DNA of 64,000 nt from Anaeramoeba flamelloides (lineage: Eukaryota; Metamonada; Anaeramoebidae). Each line of letters opens with the position of its first letter. Positions within the stretch are counted from its first letter, which is position 1. The position numbers and the translations under genes were made by a program. The stretch lies in NCBI GenBank assembly GCA_027625915.1, contig JANTQA010000023.1, forward strand, positions 15,438,001 through 15,502,000, read 5' to 3'. Under the pieces are notes generated by a model. That model was not told the DNA's origin, ran no database searches, and saw only the letters and a list, made by a program, of their open reading frames with translations. This document shows positions 10,331-21,110 of this stretch, one piece after another.

Positions 10331-12941
10331 AAAAAAATTTCTTATTTTTTTTATTTTTTTTTAAAATTTCTTAAACTAGATCATTTAAAGTATCTGAGTT
10401 TACAAGCTGAGTTTAATTTGAATTTTGTTAGAAATTTTTTTTTTTGAAAGAACACCAATTAATTAAGTACCAATTTTCTGGTAACATCTGAAAAAAAAAT
10501 TTTTTTTTCAGTAAGAGAGTAGAAGTTTTAGTCAAAATATAATTTACTAATGTTTACTATTAAAAAAAATTTTTTTTTTATTTTTCAAAAAAAAAATATT
10601 CTTAAAATTGAGTTTAAACTTATGAAAGATCCTACTAAAAATATTTAAAAACAAATTTTAATTTTCATTTTTGATGGGATCCTTAATTTCTATATTTATT
10701 TGCCAATATATCAAAAAAATATCCCAATTAAATTTTTTGAAAGTAAAAATTAAAAATGGGCAATATATCCTTAAATAAAGGTTCTAGAGAGCTATGGACA
10801 TCAAAAATGAAATCTCCAAATAAAAATGAGATTATTTATGCGAAAAAAATTTTCAGATCCTTGATTTTCAATTCCGACTAGTGAAGAACATTTCAAATCG
10901 ATTTTTTCGTTTTTTTTTAAACAAAAAAATCAGAGAAAAAAAACCAAACAACCAAATTAAAAATTCTCCCAAATTACTTTTTTAAAATCTGGAAAATTTA
11001 GCTCTAAAAATGTAAATAAATAATTTTTTAGTTTGATAATTACTAATCAATAATAAATAACACAATCTTCATTCTTTCAGTGGTTTATTAACAACATAAA
11101 GACTAAATTTATCAATGAAATTTACTATTATTATCCCATTTTTTTTAAAGATTTTCAAACAACTAAAATGAATCCAAATTAAAAATTCTAATAAAAAAAT
11201 ATTGATATAATCAAAAAAAAAAATAATTTTAATACGAATAGTTCCTTTTTAAACTCAATACACTTCGAAAAAAGAATAATACTCAATATTATAAATTTCA
11301 AGAAATTTATATATAAACAGAAACAAAAATGGATTCTGTAAGAAATACAATTTACAAAAGAAAAGTTAAAAGAAATTAAAAATTAAAAAAAATTTAGGTT
11401 TGTATATTTTAATTAATCTAAATCCTTATAGGTAAAAAGAATTATTAGATATTAGTTGAAAATATAAAAATTTAAAAGAATTAGAGATATAATTGTATAA
11501 ATATAAATTTATTAAAGTAAAAATAGTACAATTTGGAAATGTAGTTATGTTTTTTTTTAATTCAAGAAAGAATATGGAGATTAAATAAATTTTTATATAA
11601 TTCATAACCCCCCCCCTCTAAATTTTAAGAACACTTTCATTGAGTGAGACATTATTTTTTTTTAATTACTCCAAACCCAAAAAAAAATAAATAAAAATAA
11701 AAAAAAACTATTATTTACTTTTATAGGATTTAAAAGAATTAATTAAAATCAAAGATTCTATACAATCCTCTTAACTTTAAAAAATACAGAAATTTGATAA
11801 CACCCCTAAAAAATACTTGGTAATAATTCATAATATAGGTGATATAATAAACGGGCATGTTGATCAATGTCATAGAGTAACGTCAACTACATTTGTTTTC
11901 TCGGGGTTTTCTGTTTTATTTGTTAAATGTTCTAGGTTTTTTTGAGGTTTTCTATTTTATTTAGAAAATCTATTTATTTTCAAAAATAAAAAAAAAACAA
12001 AAAAAAAAAAAAAAAAAAAAACGAAAATCTATTGATTTTCCAAATAACCAGAAAAATCAAGAAAAATCTAAGGCGGTGTTTATATCAATACTTCAAAAGA
12101 ATAGAAAATAAATCTTTGATTTTACTCAATTCTTGTAAATTCTGGAAAAGATAACTGCGGATTTTTTTTTATTTAATTTAAGAAATTGGGAAAAATTTAC
12201 ATTTTACTTCACTCTTTTAAATCAAGTATACGAAACTACGAAAAAAATTAAATTGAAAATGTTCAGCTTCGATATTAAAGTTAAGAAATTCAATAACTTA
12301 TCTAAATAGATAGTATTATTTTATGAATCAACCTAAATCACAATTTTGTAATTATTTTAAAAAAATTTAAAATTGAAAATCATCCAATATTTGGATCATT
12401 TTCTTTGGGTACTCCCTAGCTACTAAAAATAAGGAATAAATCTTGATTTCTGAACAAAAAAAACAAATATTTTATCAATTATTTTATAAAATATTAATAT
12501 TATTTATAATATTAATTAACAAAATTCAATAACTACATTTGCTTGAGTATATAAGAAAAAATACATTTGAACCGTTGGAAAAAATTATCAAATGAAATTT
12601 TACAATTAGCTAATTGACATAAAATACTCAACTTTTTCAAAATTTAAACGAATTCAATACAATAAAAGATTTTGCTCTATTCTTTTGAATTCTGGAAAAA
12701 CTAATATCTTTTTTTTTTGTTTAAAGTTAAAAATAAAAAGAAAATCTATGAAATTTTCTTTTTATTTTAGAAATTAAAAAAATACAAAATAATGGAGGAA
12801 TTTTGAAAATCTATCTAAACCCCATTCCAAAAATTTTGACATACTTAAAATCAAAAATAGGCAAAATAAAACTCAATTTATTGTATTTTTACAAACCTAA
12901 TATAAAAACTACATTTAAGTTAACAGGGTATTAATATTTTA
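10331..12941. other. Non-coding AT-rich region with dispersed repeats
   Basis: No gene is seen. It contains an oligo-C repeat unit (11608-11705). It also contains a repeat around 11895-12160 with TTCTAGGTTTTTTTGAGG, shared with 28862-29125 and 63576-64000, and a related piece at 12640-12790. The rest is A/T-rich sequence without recognisable structure. Confidence 0.5.
11608..11705 (+). repeat. Oligo-C repeat unit, copy 1
   Basis: A run of ten C is followed by TTAAGAACACTTTCATTGAG, then TTTTTTAATTACTCCAAA and A-rich AAATAAA repeats. The same order recurs at 14587-14695 (CCCCCCGCCCC, then the same core with one change). Runs of C are very rare in this window, so the shared run marks these as copies of one dispersed element. 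Confidence 0.6.
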
Positions 12942-13138
12942 CAGTCAGTTTCACTTTTAAGGCACAAACTTTCAACTAAATTTAAGGCACAAAAAAATCT
13001 CAAATTAAGGCACAAAATTTGCAATTTTTTTTTTTTACAATTTATTTTACTAGAATCTGAATTTTGTGCTTTAATTTGAGATTTTTTTTGTGCCTTAAAT
13101 TTCGTTAAAAGTTTGTGCCTTAAAAGTGAAACTGACTG
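12942..13138. mobile_element. CAGTCAG hairpin MITE, copy 4
   Basis: A 197 bp palindrome of the CAGTCAG family, TA-flanked, with a centre almost identical to copy 3. Confidence 0.9.
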
Positions 13139-13205
13139 TAATAAGTAATCATTTTAATCCAAATAAAAGAAAAAAATACAAAACCCAAAAATAAAAATTG
13201 GTGTA

Positions 13206-13402
13206 CAGTCAGTTTCGTTTTTAAGGCACAAACTTTTAACGAAATTTAAGGCACAAAAAAAATCTCAAATTAAAGCACATGATTTCAAATTCTAGTAAAA
13301 TAATTTGTGAATATTAAAATTCTAAAAAATTGTGCTTTAATTTGAGATTTTTTTGTACCTTAAATTTCGTTAAAAGTTTTTCCTTAAATGTGAAACTGAC
13401 TA
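13206..13402. mobile_element. CAGTCAG hairpin MITE, copy 5
   Basis: A 197 bp palindrome of the family, more diverged than its neighbours (CAGTTTCG start, a short deletion in the right arm). TA lies on both sides. It is inserted in the inverted transposon fragment. Confidence 0.88.
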
Positions 13403-13580
13403 TATCCAAAATAATGAAACAAGCTGAACCAAAAATGTAGTGGTAAATTTGTTGAATTTTCACCAACAATTGTTGATCGATCAAATGATAAGATACCATC
13501 AACCAATTGTATGTGATTTTTCAATTAAACAAATTCAACACTAACCTTCTATCAATCATCAAAAAAAAATCCCAGATCTA

Positions 13581-13778
13581 CAGTCAGTTTCACTTTTAAG
13601 GCACAAACGTTCAACTAAAATTAAGGCACAAAAAAAATCTCAAATTAAGGGACAAAATTTTGGATTCTAGTAAAATAATTTGTAAATATTAAAAATTCCA
13701 AATTTTGTGCCTTAATTTGAGATTTTTTTGTGCCTTAAATTTCGTTGAAAGTTTGTGCCTTAAAAGTGAAACTGACTG
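13581..13778. mobile_element. CAGTCAG hairpin MITE, copy 6
   Basis: A 198 bp palindrome of the family inserted at TA in front of GATCTGGGA. The homologous unoccupied site is TA before GATCTAAAA at about 7353. Confidence 0.9.
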
Positions 13779-14199
13779 TAACCAAACAGATTACTTAACT
13801 GGAAAAAAGGAAATGAAAACCAAACAAAAAAGACAAAAAATGAAAATAGTTTGTCAAATCAAAATTATTTCTAAATTGGATTTAAAGTGTAGTATTGTTA
13901 TTCTTTTAACTGTTTAAACTGTGCCGAAATTTTGGAATATAGTTCATTTTCGACATAAACAAAAAACCTTAGAAAAGAGAACGACTGTAAGAAGAAATTA
14001 ATTTTCTACCTACAAAATAATAAAAGAAAAAAAAAATTTTTTATTAAAATCTTTCGTAAATTGTCAAAAAAGTTTCCAAACTATTACATAAAAAGATTTT
14101 TTTATTAAATTCATAACAAAAAAATTATCTAAAAAATTACAAAATCAACAAATAATAATTTTTTATTATTTTTACAAATGGCAAAAAATGGAAAAATGG

Positions 14200-14405
14200 A
14201 TTCAAACAATCTAAATTAAGTTTATGGTAGAGAAAATTACCAGAAAAAGAGTTTGGTAATACTTGTTAAATCTAGCAAAATAAAATATTTTCTCAAGTTT
14301 GAAATTTTGATCTTGTTTTTATAACGTATTTTGAATAATAGTTTGAAAGTCGTCTATTGTTTCTCTTACGATTTGTGCTTATTTTTGAAGACTTTAAGTC
14401 TAGAT
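14200..14405 (+). repeat. Conserved repeat block, copy 1
   Basis: This matches 22885-23096. The outer part is only moderately similar, but a core of about 75 bp (14329-14405) is almost identical. It runs from TTTGAATAATAGTTTGAAAG through CGTCTATTGTTTCTC to GAAGACTTTAAGTCT. The minus strand of the core has a short open peptide frame (AQIVRETIDDFQTIIQN). It could be a transposon piece, a protein fragment or a small RNA. Confidence 0.6.
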
Positions 14406-14586
14406 CCTTTTATTTTGTGCATTTGTTTTTTAAAAAAAAATTTTTTTTGGGTGTTTGTTATTTCTATCACATTTTCTGTTTTTTTTTTTTTTAAAGGTTT
14501 TGAATTTGGTTCTTTTTTTTTTTTACCTTTTTTTATAACAATTTACTGTTCAATTTTTTTTTTATCCTAAGTCTGTTCTTTAATTA

Positions 14587-14695
14587 CCCCCCGCCCCTTT
14601 TTTTTTTAAGAACACTTTCATCGAGTGAGTGAATATTTTTTTTAATTATTCCAAAACCAAATAAAAATAAAAATAAAAATAAAAATAAAAAATCA
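14587..14695 (+). repeat. Oligo-C repeat unit, copy 2
   Basis: CCCCCCGCCCC, a T run and then TTAAGAACACTTTCATCGAG, TTTTAATTATTCCAAAACC and AAATAAA repeats. It is the partner of 11608-11705. Confidence 0.6.
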
Positions 14696-14775
14696 AGTTA
14701 TAATTTATAGATAATTAACATTCAAATTTGGATAGTAATTCTAAATTTATAAAGATTTTAACTAATATAAAAATA

Positions 14776-14807
<32 letters not shown>

Positions 14808-14809
14808 GT
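14776..14809. repeat. (AT)n microsatellite
   Basis: About 34 bp of alternating A and T, ending TATATGTATGTA. Confidence 0.8.
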
Positions 14810-15033
14810 ATGTATTAAGAAATAATAAAAACAAATCAACATTAATAAAGTCATTTTAAAAAAGTGTGAAAAAAAAAATTTGTTTTAATAAAACATTAAA
14901 CAATAGGTCTATTGAAGTTTGACATCTATTATTGAGACACTTTAGAAAACTTTTTTATTACGTTTTTTTTAAAATGACTGTCATTTTTTTTTTTTTTTTG
15001 CAATTCGCAAATCGACAAACAAAATTTTAAAGA

Positions 15034-16323
15034 TTAATTTAAATTAAGTTGTTTTTGCAATTCGGATAAAACTGATAAAATTTGATTTTCCTTTTTTTTA
15101 TTTTGTTGCATTTCATGATTTAAAGCTTGTGCTTCCCTATTCAAATTCCGAATTTCTTTTGCAGTTGTTTCATAAATGTTTTGTGTATGATAAAAATCTT
15201 TTTTGATATCGCTAATTTCTTTTGAAATATCATTTACTGCTTGTTTTTCGCTTTCAACAAGCAAATTACTAATATACTTACTTGGGAATTTGTTAGTTAA
15301 CGATTCTTCGTTTTCGAAAAGTTGAAAGACTTGATTTTTTAAATCGTTGATTTCACTTTCAATTTTTTCTTTATTAAAAACTTTGTTTTTTTTTTTATCT
15401 TTTTTGTTTTTTTGTTTAGTTTTGTTATTTTTGAAATTTGGTCTTTTTTGATCGGGATTTTTTGGTCTGAATAAATCTTTAGAGGATTCACCATTTTTGT
15501 TTAACAGTGACTCAAATAAGTAATCAATTGAATTCTCGTTTATATAATAGCTTTCATCTTGATTTTCATTTTCATTTTCATTTTCATTTTTTGTTTTTGT
15601 TTTTGTTTTTGTTGAAGTTTTTGTTGACAACCTACAAGACTTAGAATCCAAAGACGTGGTTTTTTGTGGTTCTTTTTTAGTGTTAGTTTTTTTTTGGATT
15701 TTCGAAGAACTCTTTTTATTCGGATTCTTTTTTTGTAAAGTCAAAATCTCGGATTCATCACTATTAATTTGATTTGTTTGATTCTCAACATTTTCTTTCT
15801 TTTTGGATTTCTTCACCACTTCGCTTTTGTTTTTCTTTTTCTTTTTTTTTTGTATTAACTTTTCTAAAGTTTTTTTTTGTCTTCGTTGTGTAAATATTTC
15901 TTCGATTTCGTTTTTTAACTTTTTTGAAAAATCATTCAGCGGAACCATTAATTCTGTCAACGAATTTGATTTTTGAGTTATTTTTAAAAGCCTCTTTGCC
16001 CCAATGTCCGTAATTTTGTTCATGGTTAAATCCAAAGTTTCAATCTGGTTGTCTTCATTCATAAAAAGATTTAATATCGGATCTAATAATCGATCAGTGA
16101 TATTGCACGAAGCAAAAGAGAGGTGCTTTGTCTTTTTGTTTTTTAAAAGCAACCCACAAATTAATTCCAACTCTTCTTTAGTTGGGTTTGAATTACTTAA
16201 ATCTAGGGATGTTAGATCTTTATTTTCTTTTAATTCAGAGATAGACCGTTGAATAGGTGACTCAGAAAAGCCGCCTAACCAAAAATCAAAATTCTCAAAA
16301 TCACTGTTGGGTTCTAGACTCAT
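15034..16323 (-). CDS. Leucine-rich-repeat and coiled-coil protein
   Basis: A single open frame of 429 residues from MSLEPNSDFENFDFWLGGF. An upstream ATG at 16464 would add a hydrophobic stretch that looks like translated leader. Residues about 30-140 contain ribonuclease-inhibitor-type leucine-rich repeats (LTSLDLSNSN, TKHLSFASCNI, IETLDLTMNKI, LTELMVPLND). Residues about 150-310 are a charged linker with KKKKKK, TKTKTK and NENENE tracts. Residues about 320-429 are a long coiled coil rich in E, K, Q and L. LRR plus coiled coil suggests a protein-protein scaffold, for example a cytoskeletal or tropomodulin-like role, but no specific family is recognised. The codon runs in the tracts are microsatellite-like. 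Neighbours give no functional hint. Confidence 0.8.
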   Translation of the reverse strand: MSLEPNSDFENFDFWLGGFSESPIQRSISELKENKDLTSLDLSNSNPTKEELELICGLLLKNKKTKHLSFASCNITDRLLDPILNLFMNEDNQIETLDLTMNKITDIGAKRLLKITQKSNSLTELMVPLNDFSKKLKNEIEEIFTQRRQKKTLEKLIQKKKKKKNKSEVVKKSKKKENVENQTNQINSDESEILTLQKKNPNKKSSSKIQKKTNTKKEPQKTTSLDSKSCRLSTKTSTKTKTKTKNENENENENQDESYYINENSIDYLFESLLNKNGESSKDLFRPKNPDQKRPNFKNNKTKQKNKKDKKKNKVFNKEKIESEINDLKNQVFQLFENEESLTNKFPSKYISNLLVESEKQAVNDISKEISDIKKDFYHTQNIYETTAKEIRNLNREAQALNHEMQQNKKKENQILSVLSELQKQLNLN

Positions 16324-17337
16324 TTGTTTGAGTTGTGGTTTGTTTAATTTGAGAAATGATAAACAACAACAAATATTTAAAAAGTTATTTATGAGAAAGA
16401 ATAGAAAAAATGAATAATCATAAGAATGCTTTACTACAAAAAAGCTCTGGAATTCTGCAAACACTTTCAGACATTTTACTAACTTTCAAATACTTTCAGA
16501 CATTTTTTAAGGGGTAAATGTGTTTGAAAAGTGAAAACTTTTCTAAAATTAGAGATTTTTTGTAATGTTTCCTAAAAAAGATTGGTAAGTCCATAGTAGG
16601 AAATTTTTATTTTTAATTCAAATTTCCTTTTAGTGTTTTTTTTGTTTATTGGAATTATGTATTTTATCTTTTTCAATTTTTAACAAAGTTTGGAAAATGA
16701 GTTGATCTTTGGATTATTCTCTGTAGTAGGCTGTGTTGGTAGCGGAGTTTATGGATATCAAAAACGGAGATAGTGTCAAAAAATCGAGGAAAAGTTTTTT
16801 AATCAGAATTAAACTATCTTATTCTTATGAACTAATTTCAAAATTTCTTTTTGGTTCTTATTTTGAAAATGTCACACTTAAGAAAATTCAACACAAAAAA
16901 AATTATTTACAGTGGTTAAAATAAAGCGTGTAACTTTCTAAAAAGCATGGCAAAAAATATTATCCGTGTTAAAAAATAAAACACATGTTAAAATTTTCGA
17001 TTTTTGAATTCTCTAATAATCCCAACCAAAAACTGTTGATTGAGCTTCTTAGCCCGTAAGATTTTATCAGGAAGGGCCATTTGGACTAAATACAACAATT
17101 AAAATCTGGGAATTTTGGATTTGCTTTTTTGAAGAGTTGTCTATTTCTTTTAGATCTTTTATAACCATTTAAAAAATCTTTTATGAAAGATCAAGTGAAG
17201 AATTTCTTTAATTTTTTGTAATGAGTAAACAATAATCAAGAGTTGATTTAAATTATCTTTGTCGACAGGCATATGTTGTAATTCCGAGATTAAATGTACA
17301 TTTTCGCAGAAGTTGGAATAAAAAGTTATCTTTGTTA
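16324..17337. other. Intergenic region, LRR gene to MITE copy 7
   Basis: It probably holds the promoter of the minus-strand LRR gene. Short open frames at 16733-16924 and 17159-17350 have no recognisable protein character. Nothing else is seen. Confidence 0.45.
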
Positions 17338-17534
17338 CAGTCAGTTTCACTTTTAAGGCACAAACTTTCCACGAAATTTAAGGCACAATAAAAATCTCAA
17401 ATTAAGGCACAAAATTCAAATTCTAGTAAAAATAAATTGTAAAAAAAAAATTTCCAAATTTTGTGCCTTAATTTGAGATTTTTTTGTGCCTTAAATTTCG
17501 TTGAAAGTTTGTGCCTTAAAAGTGAAACTGACTG
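17338..17534. mobile_element. CAGTCAG hairpin MITE, copy 7
   Basis: A 197 bp palindrome with TA on both sides, lying about 300 bp upstream of the pogo-like transposase start. It is a complete hairpin by itself, not one end of a larger element: no matching end was found downstream of the transposase. Confidence 0.9.
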
Positions 17535-17841
17535 TATAATTAACTATAAAAAGATGAAAAAAAATTTTTTTTTTCATTTTTTGTAATTATTTTCCTTGTA
17601 ATTTTTTTTTCTTTCTTTTTCATTTTCTTTTTATTCTCTATTTTTTTTTCTCTTTTCTTTTCTTTTTTTTACTTTTTTCATTTTGTTCAAATTACTTTTT
17701 AAAAATTTTTTTTTGAACAAAAACCGAACAAAAATAAAAATAAAACACAAACAAAAAACAAAAAACTAAAAACTAAAAACAAAATACAAAAAACAAAAAA
17801 CAAAAAACAAAAAAAAAAAAAATTATTTATTTTTTAGATCG

Positions 17842-20800
17842 ATGGAAAAGGATAAAGAAATAAGCATTGCTTTTGAAGTGTCAGACGAAGAAGATCCAAT
17901 AACGCAAGATTTTCAGCCTTTAAATTCTTGTTCAAATTCGGATTCGGAGAGTTCAGATACAGAGACCTTTGTTGAAGACCATGTTCCCCAAAATGAAAAG
18001 CAAAATATTGACCGTGTAGATCAGAATGCGAGTGCAGAAGAAGTGACAAGTGACGACCATTATATTCTTTACACTGGTCCAGAAGAAGATGATGGTTTAG
18101 GCGAAAACGATCAAATTGTGAGTGTTGAAGAAGAGATGAGCCAAGATCCTCAAAATAATTTCTTTGGTGAAGAAGAAATTGAAAATTTATTGCAAAGTCG
18201 CTTATTCCAAATATTTGATCGTGCAACAATTGTAACTAATAAGGAGATTAGAGAGAAGAATTTGGTTATTGAGAACTTTAGCAGGTACCCAAAATTGATG
18301 TTGATCGAAAATACAATTGAAATGTTTGCATCTGCAATTTGTGTTTGTGAGAGAAAAAATATTAAACCGTTTAATGAAAACTTTGTAAGATCAATGTTTA
18401 AAATTCAAAGGGGAAAGATTTACCGTGCAAAAAAGGCAATTAAATCTGGTAGAGAAGTTGGGAAATCTGGCAGGCCATGTTTATTGAACAGGGCGGAAGA
18501 AGAATTTATTGTTGAACGGCTGAAGATATTGGCTTTAATTGGTTGGGCACCTACTTTAGATGAAACGGTCGATATAGCAAATGAAATAATTGATTCTTGG
18601 TTACAAATTGATTACAACGTCCAAAGGCCATCTATTACTTCAACTATGTGGGTAAAGGAATTTGCTAAAAGAAATAATTTGAGGATAACAAAAAGTTCCC
18701 CGATAGAATACCAAAGGATAATTGTTAGTGAAGATCTAATTCGGCGGTTTTTTTATACTCTTAAAGAATTATTTATGGAAAAAGATTATGACTCTAATTT
18801 GGTATTTAATATGGTAGAAACATCATTAAAATTGGATAAAAATTCTAAGCATTCGGTGGTTACTTTAGCAACAAAAAAAGGCGTTTAGGGCAAAAGAGCC
18901 AAATCAAAAACATATGAGTGCAGTTGTTACAATTTCTGCGAAGGGGTATCGTTTAAAGACTTTACTACTAATCCCCCAAAAATCAGTGGCCAAAAAGGTT
19001 TTCCTAGAAAACAATTTAAGCAATTATGCATTTGCTCACGCACCAAAAGGTTTTATCAATAAAAATTTATTTTACAAATGGACTAGAGATATTTTTATAC
19101 CAGAAGTTGAAGCAATTAGGACATTTAATAACTATCCGAAAGATAAATGGGCTCTGTTGGTTCTTGATGGGCATAATTCAAGGGCTGAGTTAAGAGCAAT
19201 ACATCTATTACAACAACATTATATAGATTGTATTGTAATACCTGGCCACTCCAGCCATATTGTCCAGCCTTTAGATGTCGGCGTTTTTAAATACTTTAAA
19301 CAAGAATTAAAAAAACAACAACGACATAAAAAAAACTTTTATTTGGTCCTTGACCATTGTTTGAATTTATCCACTTCAACGATGAGGATCGTTGAAGCTT
19401 TTAACCGAGCTGGTATTTACCCATTAAATTTAAATAAAAAGTTAAACAATAAGCCAATATTTCCCACCGAAATAAAAGAATTTGCATTTACAAATTCTAA
19501 TCAGGGGAGTCGTTTAAAAATATCAGGGCAGATCATCACCGGGCAAAAATTCATTGAACAGTTAGTAAATAAAGAGAAAAGAAAAAAAAATGCACAAAAA
19601 AATGCATCCAAGAAACATATCCCCCCTTCGGCATTGTTTCAAAAATTATTTGCTGGTAGGAAAAAACCTTACAATCATATCTTGGATAGTTCAAAGGAGT
19701 TAGATAAAATTCAATTTGTTTCAATGAATTCTTCAATTGAACAGTTACAAAACCAAAAGATAAATGAAGATAATAATGGACAAGGTACATTAAATGCATC
19801 TTTAGAAAGAACTGAAAATCAAATTGAAGAAAACAATTCTTTGATCAATGAAATTCGTGATTTTCAGAATAATTTCTATTTAACAAGAAATTCCAATTCA
19901 AATAGTAATACTCTTCAACTACAATTACTTCGGTTCCAAGAAAACGAAACAAATATTCATGAAAATTTTGATACTACTTCTATACTCGAACCAACAACAA
20001 CTAATATATCAAATCACGAATATTCTAATGAGGAAATTCTAACACCTTTATCACCAGGGGGCACTAGTTTACACTCTGAAAAAAATTATTTTAGACCAAA
20101 TAGAGAACATAATAGAACACATAACAGAGAGCCAAATAGAGAACCTAACAGAACACACAATAGAGAACAAAATAGAACTCGTAACAGAACACATAATAGA
20201 ACTCAAAGAACACCAAGCAGAGAAACAAGCCGAGAACACAACAGAACACCAAATAGAGTAATCAAATAGAACTCATAATAGAACTCAAAGAACACCAAGC
20301 AGAGAAACAAGCAGAGAACCAATAGAACACCAACCAGAGAATCAAATAGAACTCATAACAGACAACCCAACAGAGAAACAAACAGACAACCAAATAGAGA
20401 ATCAAGCCGAGAACATAGCAGAACATCAAATAGAAATCATAACACCCGAATTCGGAATAATTCACAAAGCTCCGATCAAACAAGAAAAAATTCCAGGCAT
20501 AATAAAGATCAAATAAGAAACCGATCTAGGGTTGTTAATAACAGACTGTATCAAAAAAATACTATTCCTACTTCACCAGTCCAAATGATTCTCCATCCTT
20601 CGAACAGATCATCAAATTCAACCACTCAAGATTTAATTGAATATCACCAAAATAACAATTTAAATACAAGAAATAACATTTCCACCGATTATTATCAACC
20701 AACTAACCCAAATTTTAAAAATGTTATTTTGGTTCAAGAGCAAAGAAAAACAGCAGTAAGAAATAACAAAGAAAATTACAGTTCAAACGTTAGTGGGGGC

Positions 20801-21110
20801 AGAGGTAAAGGTAGAGGCAGAACCCGTGGAAGAGGTAGGGGCAGGGGTAGGGCTAGTGGAAGAACCAGGGGTAGAGGCAGAAGTCGGGGAACGAGGTATA
20901 AATCAACAAGAAGGGGGTGGTAATAGAAATAGAAGTGGACCAACAACAAGTCCCAATACCTTTAGAAGAGACTCCACTTATTTAGATCCAAACCCTAATT
21001 CATCTTTCCAAAGATCAACGCCAAAACAAAATAGATTACGAAGAATCTCAACACCTACACGAAATAATCTTAGACTATATACCCAAAATGACAATGAACT
21101 TGATCTCTAA
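17842..21110 (+). pseudogene. pogo/Tigger-type DDE transposase, decaying
   Basis: The frame opens at 17842 with an acidic N-terminus. A CENP-B-type helix-turn-helix follows at about residues 200-290 (GKSGRPCLLN...IGWAPTLDETVD...SITSTMWVKEF). The DDE domain starts with FNMVETSL, where the family normally has FNMDET, so the first catalytic Asp is replaced by Val. One extra A in an A7 run near 18880 shifts the frame; the sense continues at once (AFRAKEPNQKHMSAVVT). The later catalytic sites LLVLDGHNSR and QPLDVGVF are intact. From 20090 the protein becomes NRTHNRE-type repeats with two further shifts (about 20255 and 20320). It then has an RG-rich tail (20793-20905), and after one more shift ends at 21110. 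No terminal inverted repeats were found. It may be an old element or a decaying domesticated gene. Confidence 0.8.
20090..20440 (+). repeat. NRTHNRE-type tandem coding repeat
   Basis: Twelve-base imperfect units of the type AATAGAGAACAT / AACAGAACACAC encode NRT, NRE, NRQ and SRE tetrapeptide-like repeats within the transposase gene. Two frame changes lie in this stretch, consistent with slippage in the repeat. Confidence 0.7.

Larger units (their letters stand above)
13139..13905 (-). mobile_element. Inverted fragment of the TTAA transposon, split by two MITEs
   Basis: Read on the minus strand, 13405-13560 matches 7370-7545 (shared core CAATTGGTTGATGGTAT, then GATCGATCAACAATTGTTGG). 13779-13905 matches 7238-7330, and 13139-13205 weakly matches 7545-7620. 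MITE copies 5 and 6 interrupt it at TA sites that are intact and empty in the 7 kb copy. The aligned core could encode peptide in one frame, but no protein family is recognised. Confidence 0.65.
13906..15033. other. Intergenic region with dispersed repeats
   Basis: No gene is recognised. It holds a conserved repeat block (14200-14405), an oligo-C repeat (14587-14695) and an (AT)n run (14776-14809). The frame at 14331-14570 begins inside the repeat and is not supported as a gene. Confidence 0.5.

Noticed and set aside
17834-18229. 131-codon minus-strand frame
   Set aside because: It is the shadow of the acidic N-terminus of the pogo-type transposase.
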